Positions 11,571 through 11,837 of a stretch of DNA of 11,837 bases are shown piece by piece. Source of the stretch: an uncultured Clostridia bacterium (lineage in GTDB: Bacteria > Bacillota > Clostridia > TANB77 > CAG-508). Numbering within the stretch: position 1 is the first letter of the stretch; each line of letters starts with the position of its first letter. Below the pieces are notes generated by a model. It saw nothing but the letters and a program-made list of their open reading frames with translations. It searched no databases and had not been told where the DNA came from. Position numbers and translations under genes: made by a program. The stretch spans positions 1 through 11,837 of the forward strand of contig CAKOUU010000029.1 of the NCBI GenBank assembly GCA_934120675.1. The letters run 5' to 3'.

Positions 11571-11837
11571 TTATTCTCCAGCAGTATATTTCATAACCCA
11601 ATATCCTGTTAATTGCTCTCCATCATTTTCTTTGCCATCACTATTTTTATCAAACCAAAACGCATCAGGTATTTGATATCCATTGTCTGTATCTTTTGAA
11701 GTACCACTTATAAATCTTACTTCACTTCTTGCACTTGCAGACTGTGCTTGTTGTGCATCAGTTAGCCTAAATTCATATCTTGGTATCCATGTGTAATATG
11801 TTGTAGCTGTTGCTCCTGTAATCTTTCCATTACTTAC
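11571..11837 (-). CDS. C-terminal part of a WIPRY-motif surface or prepilin-like protein (partial)
   Basis: The minus strand is open from the window edge to TAA at 11573-11571, giving the last 88 residues; no start is present. Motifs read TYYTWIPRYEFRL (13-25 of the fragment), a polar Ala/Ser/Gln segment, VRFISGTS, IPDAFWF (57-63), and a final GYWVMKYTAGE. The series 'Y.WIPRY...(h)PAF.F...l.G.WV.K' is one I associate with clostridial secreted, prepilin-like or phage-tail-like proteins of unknown function; here the chain stops right after WV.KY, where many relatives continue. It has ordinary codon use, a neat terminator and is followed by the ychF promoter, so it is probably an intact gene's end rather than a remnant. 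Confidence 0.7.
   Translation of the reverse strand, partial: VSNGKITGATATTYYTWIPRYEFRLTDAQQAQSASARSEVRFISGTSKDTDNGYQIPDAFWFDKNSDGKENDGEQLTGYWVMKYTAGE

Overview
The window looks like chromosomal DNA of a low-GC Bacillota, probably a clostridial (gut-type) lineage. It is strongly A+T-rich, has AGGAGG-type Shine-Dalgarno (SD) sites and TTGACA/TATAAT promoters (often with an extended TGn -10), encodes CCA in its tRNAs, and carries an LPXTG protein and a Firmicutes-type Y-polymerase/YolD pair. TGA is a normal stop (dprA) and Trp is TGG, so the standard bacterial code applies. Apart from the tRNAs, an antitoxin-like RNA and one small membrane-protein gene, everything lies on the minus strand.

Layout. 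1-215: tRNA-Asp (its first 7 bases lie outside the window), tRNA-Phe and their terminator. 220-800: a region without any large ORF that is dense in signals. It holds a candidate type I toxin-antitoxin module (a 35-aa hydrophobic peptide on the minus strand facing a convergent ~85-nt RNA with a consensus promoter), a long A+T inverted repeat, and a second candidate small RNA (~70 nt, minus) with its own promoter and terminator. 802-2535: a Y-family translesion polymerase followed by a YolD-like 59-aa protein, read from a promoter overlapped by a LexA-like palindrome. 2638-3044: the divergent side of that palindrome, a promoter, a structured leader and an 82-aa two-helix membrane protein with a terminator.

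3200-5187: folD then dprA (minus), separated by a terminator and a hairpin-rich repeat-like element. DprA starts at TTG and contains a Cys-Gly-Lys heptapeptide tandem repeat. 5352-6074: a lipoprotein of unknown function with its own promoter. 6246-9495: ligA, an 81-aa unknown protein and an S66 LD-carboxypeptidase, spaced 34 and 36 nt apart, probably one operon. 9669-10025: a tiny Asn/Thr-rich LPXTG protein with two tandem promoters. 10303-11394: the YchF ATPase. 11571-11837: the C-terminal end of a further minus-strand surface-type or prepilin-like gene that runs off the window.

Much of the window concerns DNA maintenance: LigA seals nicks, DprA protects or loads incoming single-stranded DNA, and the Y-family polymerase bypasses lesions. 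FolD supplies one-carbon units for purines and thymidylate. The housekeeping genes are ordinary. The least explained part is 220-800, where two small RNAs and a hydrophobic peptide gene are packed between the tRNAs and the polymerase operon.
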